18,644 nucleotides of DNA from UBA1930 sp943368475 (lineage in GTDB: Bacteria; Bacteroidota; Bacteroidia; Chitinophagales; Chitinophagaceae): contig CALRLF020000081.1 of assembly GCA_943368475.1 (NCBI GenBank), positions 1 through 18,644 on the forward strand. The letters run 5' to 3'. Below are positions 7,761 to 13,737 of this stretch, piece by piece. Both the position numbers and the translations under genes were made by a program. Numbering within the stretch: the first letter of the stretch is position 1; the number at the start of each line of letters is the position of its first letter. The notes under the pieces were generated by a model. The model was not told the DNA's origin. It ran no database searches and saw only the letters and a program-made list of their open reading frames with translations.

Positions 7761-8081
7761 TTACAAAGAATTGGTTTTACTAATATTTTGTACTTCGATA
7801 ACCGAATCTAAATTTATAACACCAAAAACATGGGGAAATTCTTCATTTACAGATGGGGCTAATTCGAACTTTAAAGGATGCTTTAGTTGATGGGTATTGA
7901 TTACCAACTTTATTAAGTTGGTTTTACCAGAAAAGTATCTTTCTAAAACACCAGCAACCTGATTGGCGGTACTACAATGTATAAACCCTTCTAATGCTAA
8001 AGAGGGGGCTTCATAATATCCTTTTTCTTGAGCAACTATCCATTCTTCTTGCGTAGTAACGTGATATATTAAATTCGACAT
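7761..8081 (-). CDS. DUF952 domain protein
   Basis: 106 residues, the normal size for DUF952. The N-terminus (LIYHVTTQEEWIVAQEKGYYEAPSL as the start of the domain), the motif EGFIHCSTANQV with the conserved His-Cys-Ser and the end FPHVFGVINLDSVIEV are diagnostic. The fold is related to ADP-ribosyltransferase-like or glutathione-transferase-linked small proteins, and no activity is established. It starts 57 bases after the chorismate synthase stop on the same strand and may be read from the same transcript if the stem-loop between them is leaky. Confidence 0.85.
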   Translation of the reverse strand: MSNLIYHVTTQEEWIVAQEKGYYEAPSLALEGFIHCSTANQVAGVLERYFSGKTNLIKLVINTHQLKHPLKFELAPSVNEEFPHVFGVINLDSVIEVQNISKTNSL

Positions 8082-8119
8082 AATTAATTTCTTCTTTAAA
8101 AATTTTCTAAATTATCTTC

Positions 8120-8145
8120 AAAATAAATTCACTTGAATTTATTTT
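8120..8145 (-). terminator. Perfect 11-bp hairpin overlapping the aroC stop codon
   Basis: Arms 8120-8130 and 8135-8145 are perfectly complementary with a 4-base loop. The structure includes the aroC stop codon (8139-8141). All but one pair in each arm are A-T and no separate T tract follows, so it may attenuate rather than stop transcription into the DUF952 gene. Confidence 0.4.
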
Positions 8146-9134
8146 AAAACCCTTGGAATTTGCTGTTCCAATAGCATACAATCAGCTAAAACCAATGCTG
8201 TTGCAGCTTCTACAATAACTGGAGCCCTTAATGCAACACATAAATCGTGGCGACCTTTTATTGAAAATTTTTCTACGTTGCCTGTTTCCCAGTTTAAGCT
8301 ATGCTGTTCCTTGGGTGTAGATGCTGTGGGTTTAATGGCTAATCTAAATACCAATTCATTGCCATTGCTTATGCCACCAACAACTCCACCAGCATGGTTG
8401 GTTGTTGTTTTACCAGAAGCATTTTCTATGGCATCATTGTGTTGTAACCCAAACATTTTTGCAGCTGCAAAACCAGTTCCAAATTCAATGCCTCTAACAG
8501 CAGGAATGGCAAACATGATATGTGCCAATAAAGACTCTAAAGAATCAAAATAAGGTTCACCCAAACCAACAGGCAAACCAGTTACTGTACATTCAATCAT
8601 TCCTCCAACCGAATCTTTAGCATCGATTGCGTTTTGTAGACCTTTTTCAAGATCTATTTCTCCACCAATTTCACTAACTAATGCTGTAATATTAATTTGA
8701 GGCATCAACTTTTTAGCAATAGCACCAGCTGCAACAAGTCCTGTTGTAAGTCTGGCACTAAAATGACCACCACCTCGGTAATCTTCAAACCCACCAAATT
8801 TTTGATGAGCTACCCAATCCGCATGACCTGGACGAGGAAAACTTCTTTGTTTATTATAATCTTCACTACGAGTATTGTTGTTTTCGAATAGAATAGTTAT
8901 CGGAAAACCAGTAGTTATTTCATTAAAAATACCACTCTTGAAGAATGGATAATCTGCTTCCTGACGGGGTGTTGTTCCCTTGCCTTTACCACCCTTTCTT
9001 CTTTCTAAATCGACTAATAAATCATCTGCTGTTAATGGCAAACCAGCAGGAATGCCATCAATTGAAACCCCAACACTTTCACCATGGCTTTCTCCAAAAA
9101 TATGTACACGTAATATTCGTCCAAACGAGTTCAT
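8139..9134 (-). CDS. aroC: Chorismate synthase
   Basis: 331 residues, slightly below the usual 350-390 but complete. It converts 5-enolpyruvylshikimate 3-phosphate to chorismate with reduced FMN, the last common step of aromatic biosynthesis. Family motifs are present: FGRILRVHIFGESHGESVG at the N-terminus (catalytic His in GESHG, residues 14-18), RRKGGKGKGTTPRQEAD, RSFPRPGHADW, the Arg/Gly-rich YRGGGHFSARLT signature, and GRHDLCVALRAPVIVEAATALVLAD near the end. The HFSARLT variant and the reduced length are typical of the shorter anaerobe/Bacteroidota subtype. No other shikimate gene is in the window. Confidence 0.95.
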   Translation of the reverse strand: MNSFGRILRVHIFGESHGESVGVSIDGIPAGLPLTADDLLVDLERRKGGKGKGTTPRQEADYPFFKSGIFNEITTGFPITILFENNNTRSEDYNKQRSFPRPGHADWVAHQKFGGFEDYRGGGHFSARLTTGLVAAGAIAKKLMPQINITALVSEIGGEIDLEKGLQNAIDAKDSVGGMIECTVTGLPVGLGEPYFDSLESLLAHIMFAIPAVRGIEFGTGFAAAKMFGLQHNDAIENASGKTTTNHAGGVVGGISNGNELVFRLAIKPTASTPKEQHSLNWETGNVEKFSIKGRHDLCVALRAPVIVEAATALVLADCMLLEQQIPRVLK

Positions 9135-9181
9135 GCTTCATTCATTTGCTGTAAAAATAATGTTTAACCGATTAAATTACT

Positions 9182-9204
9182 GGAATAAAGAAAATCTTTA
9201 TTCC
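9182..9204. terminator. Perfect hairpin between the DUF2892 gene and aroC
   Basis: GGAATAAAG (9182-9190) and CTTTATTCC (9196-9204) form a perfect 9-bp stem with a 5-base loop. It lies 34 bases downstream of the DUF2892 gene end and about 48 bases upstream of the aroC start, so it could terminate the former. There is no strong T tract on either side. Confidence 0.4.
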
Positions 9205-9237
9205 TAAACTACTTTTAAAGCAAAAAGCTTGTCTGAA

Positions 9238-9441
9238 CTATTTTGTTTTACAAGTATTCATTCCAACTAAAGTATATAAAGGGCAAAAACTAATGATGGA
9301 TGTAAACAAGAATACACCACCTAATACTAACAATACCATACCTACTGTACCAGTTACAGTACCTGTAAAGTACAATACTGCAAAAACAGCAGCTACCAAT
9401 ACTCTAATAATTTTGTCAATGTTGCCCATGTTCTTTTTCAT
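9238..9441 (-). CDS. DUF2892 (YgaP transmembrane-like) membrane protein
   Basis: 67 residues matching the small DUF2892 family: an N-terminal MGNIDKIIRVLVAA with the conserved N-x-x-R pattern, two hydrophobic helices (about residues 11-27 and 32-50), and the closing motif FCPLYTLVGMNTC. This domain occurs alone or fused to rhodanese (as in YgaP), in sulfur-trafficking contexts, and this one lies in a sulfide/persulfide gene cluster. The alternate start is Met5. The candidate Crp/Fnr operator at 9507-9522 is exactly midway between this start and that of the divergent rhodanese-thioredoxin gene. Confidence 0.85.
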   Translation of the reverse strand: MKKNMGNIDKIIRVLVAAVFAVLYFTGTVTGTVGMVLLVLGGVFLFTSIISFCPLYTLVGMNTCKTK

Positions 9442-9506
9442 GTTGATGATTTTTGGTTGTAAATAATTTTTATAGAATAAAGATGAACAATAAAAATGTG
9501 GTGAAT

Positions 9507-9522
9507 AGTGACATTTATCACT
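9507..9522. promoter_or_regulatory. Candidate Crp/Fnr-family operator (AGTGACATTTATCACT)
   Basis: A perfect inverted repeat AGTGA-N6-TCACT, the Crp/Fnr operator form. It is centred at 9514.5, exactly halfway between the start codons of two divergent genes (9441 minus, 9588 plus), 66 bases from its edge to each. It shares GTGACAnnnATCAC with the site at 12514-12529 in front of the persulfide dioxygenase gene. The likely ligand is the Crp/Fnr regulator encoded at 12581-13219. Confidence 0.65.
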
Positions 9523-9575
9523 TTGTAGCTAAACCCAATTTTATTTGTTTGTAAAAAATTCTAATTATCAACCAA

Positions 9576-9583
9576 TACATTTG
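9576..9583 (+). promoter_or_regulatory. Possible -7 element (TACATTTG) close to the start codon
   Basis: TACATTTG matches TAnnTTTG, with TTTG boxes at 9544-9547 and 9548-9551. It ends only four bases before the ATG at 9588, so if used the mRNA would be leaderless or nearly so, and the box-to-box spacing (about 24) is longer than normal. Weak support. Confidence 0.3.
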
Positions 9584-9587
9584 TACA

Positions 9588-10277
9588 ATGAATAAGTACT
9601 TTTTATTTTCTATACTCATTACAGTATCGCTTGTTAGTTGTAGCCAACAAAATAATTATAGCTTAACAGCAGATGCATTTGAAAAAGGTTTACAAAACGG
9701 TAATGTACAATTGCTGGATGTAAGAACTGCAGAGGAATTTAAAACAGGACATTTAAAAAATGCTCTTCAAGCAAATTATAATAACAGTAAAGAATTTATT
9801 GATCGTACACAACACTTAGACAAAAATAAACCAGTTTATGTGTATTGTTTATCGGGAGTTAGAAGCGATTATGCATTGAGTTTATTAAGAGAAAAAGGTT
9901 TTACACAACTGTATCATTTAAAAGGTGGTATCAATGCTTGGAAACAAAACAATAAGCCAGTTGAAGGCAGTTCAAAAGAACCACAAATGACAGCTAATGA
10001 GTACCAACAAAAAATTAGTATAGATAGTTTGGTATTGGTAGATTTTGGTGCGGACTGGTGCCCTCCTTGCAAAAAAATGGAACCCATAATTGCTCAATTA
10101 TTAAAAGAAAATACAGCAATTAAATTGGTGAAAGTAGATGGTGGTAAAGATTTAGACGTAATGAAACAAATGAATGTAGAAGCTTTGCCTGTTTTTATTG
10201 TTTACAAAAATGGCAAACAAGTTTGGCGTAAGCAAGGCATTGCAAGTTTAGATGAACTGAAAGCCCAATTGAAATAA
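9588..10277 (+). CDS. Rhodanese-thioredoxin fusion lipoprotein
   Basis: 229 residues. Residues 1-18 are a lipoprotein signal with lipobox LVSC (Cys18), so the protein is anchored in the envelope. A rhodanese domain spans about 24-120 (LLDVRTAEEFKTGHLKNA; active-site loop CLSGVRS with Cys87, a sulfur-accepting Cys). A thioredoxin domain spans about 134-229 with WCPPC (157-161) and the cis-Pro at EALP (201). The fusion suggests that persulfide formed on Cys87 is reduced or passed on by the adjacent dithiol in the periplasm. It is transcribed away from DUF2892 over a shared operator and converges on the thioredoxin gene, 4 bases between their stop codons. Confidence 0.9.
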   Translation: MNKYFLFSILITVSLVSCSQQNNYSLTADAFEKGLQNGNVQLLDVRTAEEFKTGHLKNALQANYNNSKEFIDRTQHLDKNKPVYVYCLSGVRSDYALSLLREKGFTQLYHLKGGINAWKQNNKPVEGSSKEPQMTANEYQQKISIDSLVLVDFGADWCPPCKKMEPIIAQLLKENTAIKLVKVDGGKDLDVMKQMNVEALPVFIVYKNGKQVWRKQGIASLDELKAQLK

Positions 10278-10281
10278 TGCA

Positions 10282-10590
10282 TTACTGTGCAGATGTTATT
10301 ACCTGTTGTAATTGTTTTGCCTGTATAACACCCGATTGACGCCAATGTACTTTTCCATTTTTAAAAACCATTAATGTTGGCACACCTTGTATTTGATAAG
10401 CCTGAGCTACCTGAGGATTTTTATCTACATCAATTTTTAAAATAATCACTTCTTCTTTTAAAGCATCTTTTACCTGTTTTAAAATGGGTGGCATCATTTT
10501 ACATGGGCCACACCACTCAGCAAAAAAATCTACCAGTACAGGCTTATTGCCTTCAATAAGTTCTTTAAAGGATGGATTATTGTTTAACAT
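10282..10590 (-). CDS. Thioredoxin
   Basis: 102 residues from the ATG at 10588-10590, the normal thioredoxin length. An upstream in-frame Met (10645-10647) would add 19 residues unlike any thioredoxin and overlap the previous gene extensively, so it is rejected. The active site is WCGPC (residues 26-30) in VDFFAEWCGPCKMMPPIL, and the cis-Pro is in QGVPTLMVFKNGK. No signal peptide, so it is cytoplasmic. It overlaps the preceding DUF6132-like gene by 14 bases, last in a four-gene sulfur operon, and presumably supplies reducing equivalents for the rhodanese or persulfide chemistry upstream. Confidence 0.92.
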   Translation of the reverse strand: MLNNNPSFKELIEGNKPVLVDFFAEWCGPCKMMPPILKQVKDALKEEVIILKIDVDKNPQVAQAYQIQGVPTLMVFKNGKVHWRQSGVIQAKQLQQVITSAQ

Positions 10591-10792
10591 GATTTTCTTT
10601 ATTGCTCTTTTTAAATAAGTTAAAAACCATTGCACCCAATACAGCAAAATACAATGTGCTGTTTATTGGTTTAGAAGTAATAGAACATGTGCCAGATGCA
10701 CAACCAACATTATCCCAATATAAAAACCCTATAACTCCACCTAATAAAGCTCCAGTTACAATTAATAAATTATTTTTAAACCACTTCTTCAT
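10577..10792 (-). CDS. Small membrane protein with GCxSGTC motif (DUF6132-like)
   Basis: 71 residues with two hydrophobic helices (about 9-26 and 45-61) around a loop GCASGTCSITSKPINSTLYFA with Cys31 and Cys36. The GC.SGTC.I.S.P..S..Y pattern is that of the Bacteroidota family I recall as DUF6132. The paired Cys at a membrane face, next to a thioredoxin and a persulfide dioxygenase, suggests sulfur or metal handling, but function is unknown. It overlaps the upstream membrane-protein gene by 17 bases and the downstream thioredoxin gene by 14, indicating tight translational coupling. Confidence 0.72.
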   Translation of the reverse strand: MKKWFKNNLLIVTGALLGGVIGFLYWDNVGCASGTCSITSKPINSTLYFAVLGAMVFNLFKKSNKENHVKQ

Positions 10793-11021
10793 AAGTTGTT
10801 TCTTTTATAGAATTTGTATTTTTTTTATTTGAATAAATATTTGTAGAACATCCTCCAGTTCCACAACAACCAATATTTGCAAGTGCCATGCCTGCAAAAA
10901 GTAAGCCAACAAAAGCAAATAAATAATCTTTATGATTGATGCTTTGTATAATAATCATTATGCCAAGCAATAACCTAATAAAACGCATTAAATTCCAGTT
11001 TCTTAAAATTCTTTGTAGCAT
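10776..11021 (-). CDS. Small Cys-rich membrane protein of unknown function
   Basis: 81 residues from the ATG at 11019-11021. The longer frame begins at 11066 within the end of the upstream gene; its extra 15 residues (Ile/Asn-rich) look non-genuine. The N-terminus is basic (RNWNLMRFIRLLLG), with helices at about 13-27 and 33-50 and the motif ANIGCCGTGGCST (Cys52, 53, 58) at the end of the second. This resembles DUF2892-like small membrane proteins, which also begin with a basic N..R..R segment and finish with a Cys-containing turn. It could be a sulfur- or metal-binding partner of the cassette. Function not known. Confidence 0.65.
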   Translation of the reverse strand: MLQRILRNWNLMRFIRLLLGIMIIIQSINHKDYLFAFVGLLFAGMALANIGCCGTGGCSTNIYSNKKNTNSIKETTYEEVV

Positions 11022-11044
11022 ATAATTATTGTTTAATATTATAT

Positions 11045-12463
11045 TTATAATAATGTAGAAGGACATACATAGTTGGTAATGGAAAACTGAGAGGTCTCTT
11101 TAATTGATTTAAATCCACCAATTACATTCACCAAATTATTAAATCCTCTAGCTTTTAATATTGAAATAAAAACAACCGATCTGTAACCACCAGCACAATG
11201 AATATAGGTTGTAGTGTTTTTATCGATAAAGCTCATACTGTCATTAATAAAGTCTAAAGGAGCATTTACAGCACCAATAATATGCTCACTATCGAATTCA
11301 CTTTTCTTACGAACATCTAAAACTGCTACTTGCTTTTGTTGCATTATTTCAGCGAGTTCATTAGCTGTGATTGATTGAATGGTATCAACTGTTTTACAAG
11401 CATTTTTCCATGCGTCAAAGCCTCCCTCTAAAAATCCAATACAAAAATCATAGCCCACACGAGCCAAACGGGTAATTACTTCTTTTTCTCTACCTTTTTC
11501 TGCTACCAATAAAATTTGCTGTTTAACATCTGTAATTAGTGTGCCAACCCAAGGAGCAAAATTTCCATCGATACCAATATTAATTGAACCAGGAATAAAA
11601 CCTTTTGTAAATTCATTGGGTTCTCTTGTATCTAAAACCACTGCATCAGTTTCCATAAATGCTGCTTCAAATGCAGCAACAGAAAGCCTTTGATTGCCTC
11701 TTTCCATCACTGTATCAATACTATCATATCCTTGAATATTCATTAATACATTCAAAGGGAAATATGCTGGTGGTGGCACTAAACCTGAAAGTACTTCTTT
11801 CTTAAAATCTTCTCTGGTTAAATCTGGACGTAAGGCGTAGTTCACTTTTTTTTGATTGCCTAAAGTATCAGTAGTTTCTTTGCTCATGTTTTTACCACAA
11901 GCACTGCCTGCACCATGAGCAGGATAAACAATAATATCATCTGCCAAAGGCATAATTTTATTACGCAATGAATCGTATAATAAACCAGCCAATAAATCTT
12001 CGGTAAGTTCGGCTTTTACTTTTTGAGCCAAATCTGGTCGGCCAACATCTCCAATAAACAATGTATCGCCAGAAAACAACACTTTCTCTTTCCCATTTTC
12101 ATCAATCAATAAAAAACAACTGCTTTCCATTGTATGCCCAGGTGTATGCAGTACTTTAATTTGAATATTACCTAATGTAAAAACTTGTCCATCGATTGCC
12201 GATATACAACCAAATTCGCAAGCAGCATTGGGTCCATAAACAATTGAAGCTCCTGTTTTCTTACTCAAATCAATATGACCTGAAACGAAATCGGCATGAA
12301 AGTGTGTTTCGAAAACATACTTTATGCTAGCCTTATTTTTTTGAGCCTTATTAATATAAGTTTCTACTTCTCTTAATGGATCTATAATTGCAGCTTCTCC
12401 ATTACTTTCAATATAATAAGCTCCATGAGCCAAACAGCCTGTATAAATTTGTTCGATAATCAT
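11045..12463 (-). CDS. Persulfide dioxygenase-rhodanese-rhodanese fusion (MBL fold)
   Basis: 472 residues from the ATG at 12461-12463; the frame's earlier Met adds eight unconserved residues and is rejected. Residues 1-210 are an ETHE1-type metallo-beta-lactamase domain: THFHADFVSGH (His54, His56, Asp58, His63), HTPGH (His110), FSGDTLFIGDVGRPDL (Asp133) and YPAHGAGSACGKNMS (His183). Such enzymes use mononuclear iron and oxygen to turn glutathione-type persulfide into sulfite. Two rhodanese domains follow (about 255-355 and 365-455). The first lacks a catalytic Cys at the active loop (LLVAEKGRE); the second has it (IHCAGGYRS, Cys423). The layout is that of CstB and other PDO-rhodanese fusions. 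It is the first gene of the minus-strand operon and lies behind the Crp/Fnr-type operator. Confidence 0.9.
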   Translation of the reverse strand: MIIEQIYTGCLAHGAYYIESNGEAAIIDPLREVETYINKAQKNKASIKYVFETHFHADFVSGHIDLSKKTGASIVYGPNAACEFGCISAIDGQVFTLGNIQIKVLHTPGHTMESSCFLLIDENGKEKVLFSGDTLFIGDVGRPDLAQKVKAELTEDLLAGLLYDSLRNKIMPLADDIIVYPAHGAGSACGKNMSKETTDTLGNQKKVNYALRPDLTREDFKKEVLSGLVPPPAYFPLNVLMNIQGYDSIDTVMERGNQRLSVAAFEAAFMETDAVVLDTREPNEFTKGFIPGSINIGIDGNFAPWVGTLITDVKQQILLVAEKGREKEVITRLARVGYDFCIGFLEGGFDAWKNACKTVDTIQSITANELAEIMQQKQVAVLDVRKKSEFDSEHIIGAVNAPLDFINDSMSFIDKNTTTYIHCAGGYRSVVFISILKARGFNNLVNVIGGFKSIKETSQFSITNYVCPSTLL

Positions 12464-12484
12464 ATTCTTAGTTTTTGCTGAATA

Positions 12485-12492
12485 CAAATATG
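12485..12492 (-). promoter_or_regulatory. Possible -7 element for the persulfide dioxygenase operon
   Basis: On the minus strand this reads CATATTTG, one mismatch from TAnnTTTG. It would put the transcription start near 12478, so the operator at 12514-12529 would be centred near -43, the class II activator position for Crp/Fnr proteins. Supportive but inferential. Confidence 0.35.
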
Positions 12493-12495
12493 ATT

Positions 12496-12509
12496 AACAC
12501 AATTGTGTT
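12496..12509. promoter_or_regulatory. Perfect 14-bp palindrome AACACAATTGTGTT
   Basis: The palindrome lies 4 bases from the candidate Crp/Fnr operator, between it and the persulfide dioxygenase start. It could be a second regulator site or the -33/-35 region of the promoter. Perfect self-complementarity over 14 bases is unusual, but its AT-rich core keeps the evidence modest. Confidence 0.4.
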
Positions 12510-12513
12510 TTTT

Positions 12514-12529
12514 TGTGACAAAAATCACG
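12514..12529. promoter_or_regulatory. Candidate Crp/Fnr-family operator (TGTGACAAAAATCACG)
   Basis: TGTGA-N6-TCACG, one base from the classical TGTGA-N6-TCACA. It lies in the 117-base gap between the regulator's 3' end and the persulfide dioxygenase start codon. It shares GTGACAnnnATCAC with 9507-9522. The regulator gene is transcribed toward this site, so the downstream operon is the likely target. Confidence 0.68.
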
Positions 12530-12580
12530 TTTCAACTATGCATCACTAATTTTTAGAAATCAAGTTTATTGGTTGCCAAA

Positions 12581-13219
12581 TTATAATTGAATAATTTCTA
12601 CATGGTTTCTATGTACTTTAATTTTACCTCTTTCAGCCATTTTTTTCATTAATCGAGAAATCACTTCTCTTGAAGAGTTTAACTCATTGGCAATTTCTTG
12701 GTGTGTAACTGGTATGATATTACTTTTCAATGTTTCCTGATGACGTTTTAAATAAAATTCCAATCGTTCATCCATATTTCTAAATGCAACATGATCTATG
12801 GTTACAAGCAATTCTTCAAACCTTGCTCTGTAAGTTTCTACCACAAATTGGTACCAAGTTTTATATTGCCCCATCCATTTATCCATAAACTCTAATGGAA
12901 TCATAATTACCTCAGAATCAGCTACAGCTTTTACCATTAATTGGCTTGTCTCCTGCTTTGTTGCACATACCATCGATAATGCACAAGCCTGACCGGGTTG
13001 TAAGTAGTACATAAAAAATTCATTGCCTTCCTCATCTTCTCTATATACTTTTAAAAGTCCATTTACTACTAAAGCAGTTGAACGAATATTTTGTCCAGTT
13101 CTAATTAATAGTTCCCCATCTTTAAAAGTTTTTACAATTGCATTCGCCTCAATGTTATCCACCAATGAAGATTCAAAATCGGGAAATACTATACTGAGTG
13201 AATTGGAAATATCTTTCAT
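12581..13219 (-). CDS. Crp/Fnr-family transcriptional regulator of the sulfur cassette
   Basis: 212 residues. A cyclic-nucleotide-binding-type beta-roll spans about 20-115 (GELLIRTGQNIRSTALVVNGLLKVYRE), followed by the dimer helix (about 117-145) and a winged helix-turn-helix (171-211) with THQEIANELNSSREVISRLM as recognition element. The roll lacks the phosphate-cassette Arg-Ser-Ala of cAMP binders, and there is no Fnr-type Cys cluster at the N-terminus. Two Cys (79 and 85 in ACALSMVC) sit in the effector region and could form a persulfide or polysulfide bridge. It heads the sulfide cassette and is divergent from nuoA. Sensing of sulfide by Cys79/Cys85 is inference. Confidence 0.85.
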   Translation of the reverse strand: MKDISNSLSIVFPDFESSLVDNIEANAIVKTFKDGELLIRTGQNIRSTALVVNGLLKVYREDEEGNEFFMYYLQPGQACALSMVCATKQETSQLMVKAVADSEVIMIPLEFMDKWMGQYKTWYQFVVETYRARFEELLVTIDHVAFRNMDERLEFYLKRHQETLKSNIIPVTHQEIANELNSSREVISRLMKKMAERGKIKVHRNHVEIIQL

Positions 13220-13253
13220 TCGATAAATATAAATGATTTAAAAACACCTGTAA

Positions 13254-13291
13254 AATCAAGCTTTTGAGAACTTTGAAATTACAGCTTGATT
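13254..13291. repeat. Inverted repeat in the crp-nuoA intergenic region
   Basis: AATCAAGCT (13254-13262) and AGCTTGATT (13283-13291) are perfect 9-base complements separated by 20 bases. It is 35 bases upstream of the Crp/Fnr start codon and lies between two divergent promoters. It may be an operator or transcript hairpin; no T tract follows. Confidence 0.4.
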
Positions 13292-13328
13292 GGGCAAATG
13301 TAAAAATGATATTCGACATGTTGACTGT

Positions 13329-13340
13329 TGATAATTATCA
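13329..13340. promoter_or_regulatory. Perfect palindrome TGATAATTATCA before nuoA
   Basis: A 12-base palindrome 41 bases upstream of the nuoA start, 22 bases before the possible -7 box. It could be a regulator site for the nuo operon. In A+T-rich DNA, chance is a fair alternative. Confidence 0.3.
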
Positions 13341-13362
13341 TATTCCAGTGATTAGATAGTTG

Positions 13363-13370
13363 TAAGTTTG
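13363..13370 (+). promoter_or_regulatory. nuo operon -7 promoter element (TAAGTTTG)
   Basis: TAAGTTTG matches TAnnTTTG and lies 10 bases before the nuoA ATG at 13381, giving a very short leader. No matching -33 box is obvious. It is the only candidate promoter upstream of the operon in this region. Confidence 0.45.
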
Positions 13371-13380
13371 TGTAAATTAA

Positions 13381-13737
13381 ATGCGTATGGGAGTCTCATC
13401 GCTAATTGTACTAATGATTGCCGCTATTGCTTTTTCAAGTATAGCTATTCTCATCTCTAAAGTTTTACTTAAAGGAACAACCAACAAACAAAAGGGTGAA
13501 CCTTATGAATGTGGTATCCCAACACAAGGAAAAACCTGGATTCAAATGAATGTAGGCTACTACTTATTTGCCTTGATATTTTTGATTTTTGATGTTGAGC
13601 TGGTATTCTTATATCCTTGGGCTGTAGTAGCCAAGAGTGTTGGTTGGATTGCATTTGTAGAAATCGTTATTTTCTTTTTTATACTTTTCATCGGCTTTTT
13701 ATATGCCCATAAAAAAGGTGCTTTACAATGGAAATAA
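13381..13737 (+). CDS. nuoA: NADH-quinone oxidoreductase subunit A
   Basis: 118 residues with the three transmembrane helices of NuoA/ND3 (about 6-28, 62-82, 88-110). The hallmark GEPYECGIPTQGKTW (about 39-53) is the mobile TMH1-2 loop with its conserved Cys, followed by FALIFLIFDVELVFLYPW with the membrane acidic residues. It is in the membrane arm of Complex I next to the quinone channel. First gene of the nuo operon; it overlaps nuoB by 10 bases, which implies coupled translation. Confidence 0.95.
   Translation: MRMGVSSLIVLMIAAIAFSSIAILISKVLLKGTTNKQKGEPYECGIPTQGKTWIQMNVGYYLFALIFLIFDVELVFLYPWAVVAKSVGWIAFVEIVIFFFILFIGFLYAHKKGALQWK

Noticed and set aside
8278..9207. Plus-strand open frames across chorismate synthase
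   Set aside because: All are antisense shadows of aroC with no recognisable protein features.
10591..10647. Longer thioredoxin start at 10647
   Set aside because: The added 19 residues do not belong to thioredoxins and overlap the DUF6132-like gene extensively; the ATG at 10590 gives the standard N-terminus.
11022..11066. Longer start for the 81-residue Cys-rich protein
   Set aside because: The extension would overlap the end of the persulfide dioxygenase gene and encodes an Ile/Asn-rich stretch typical of non-coding A+T DNA.
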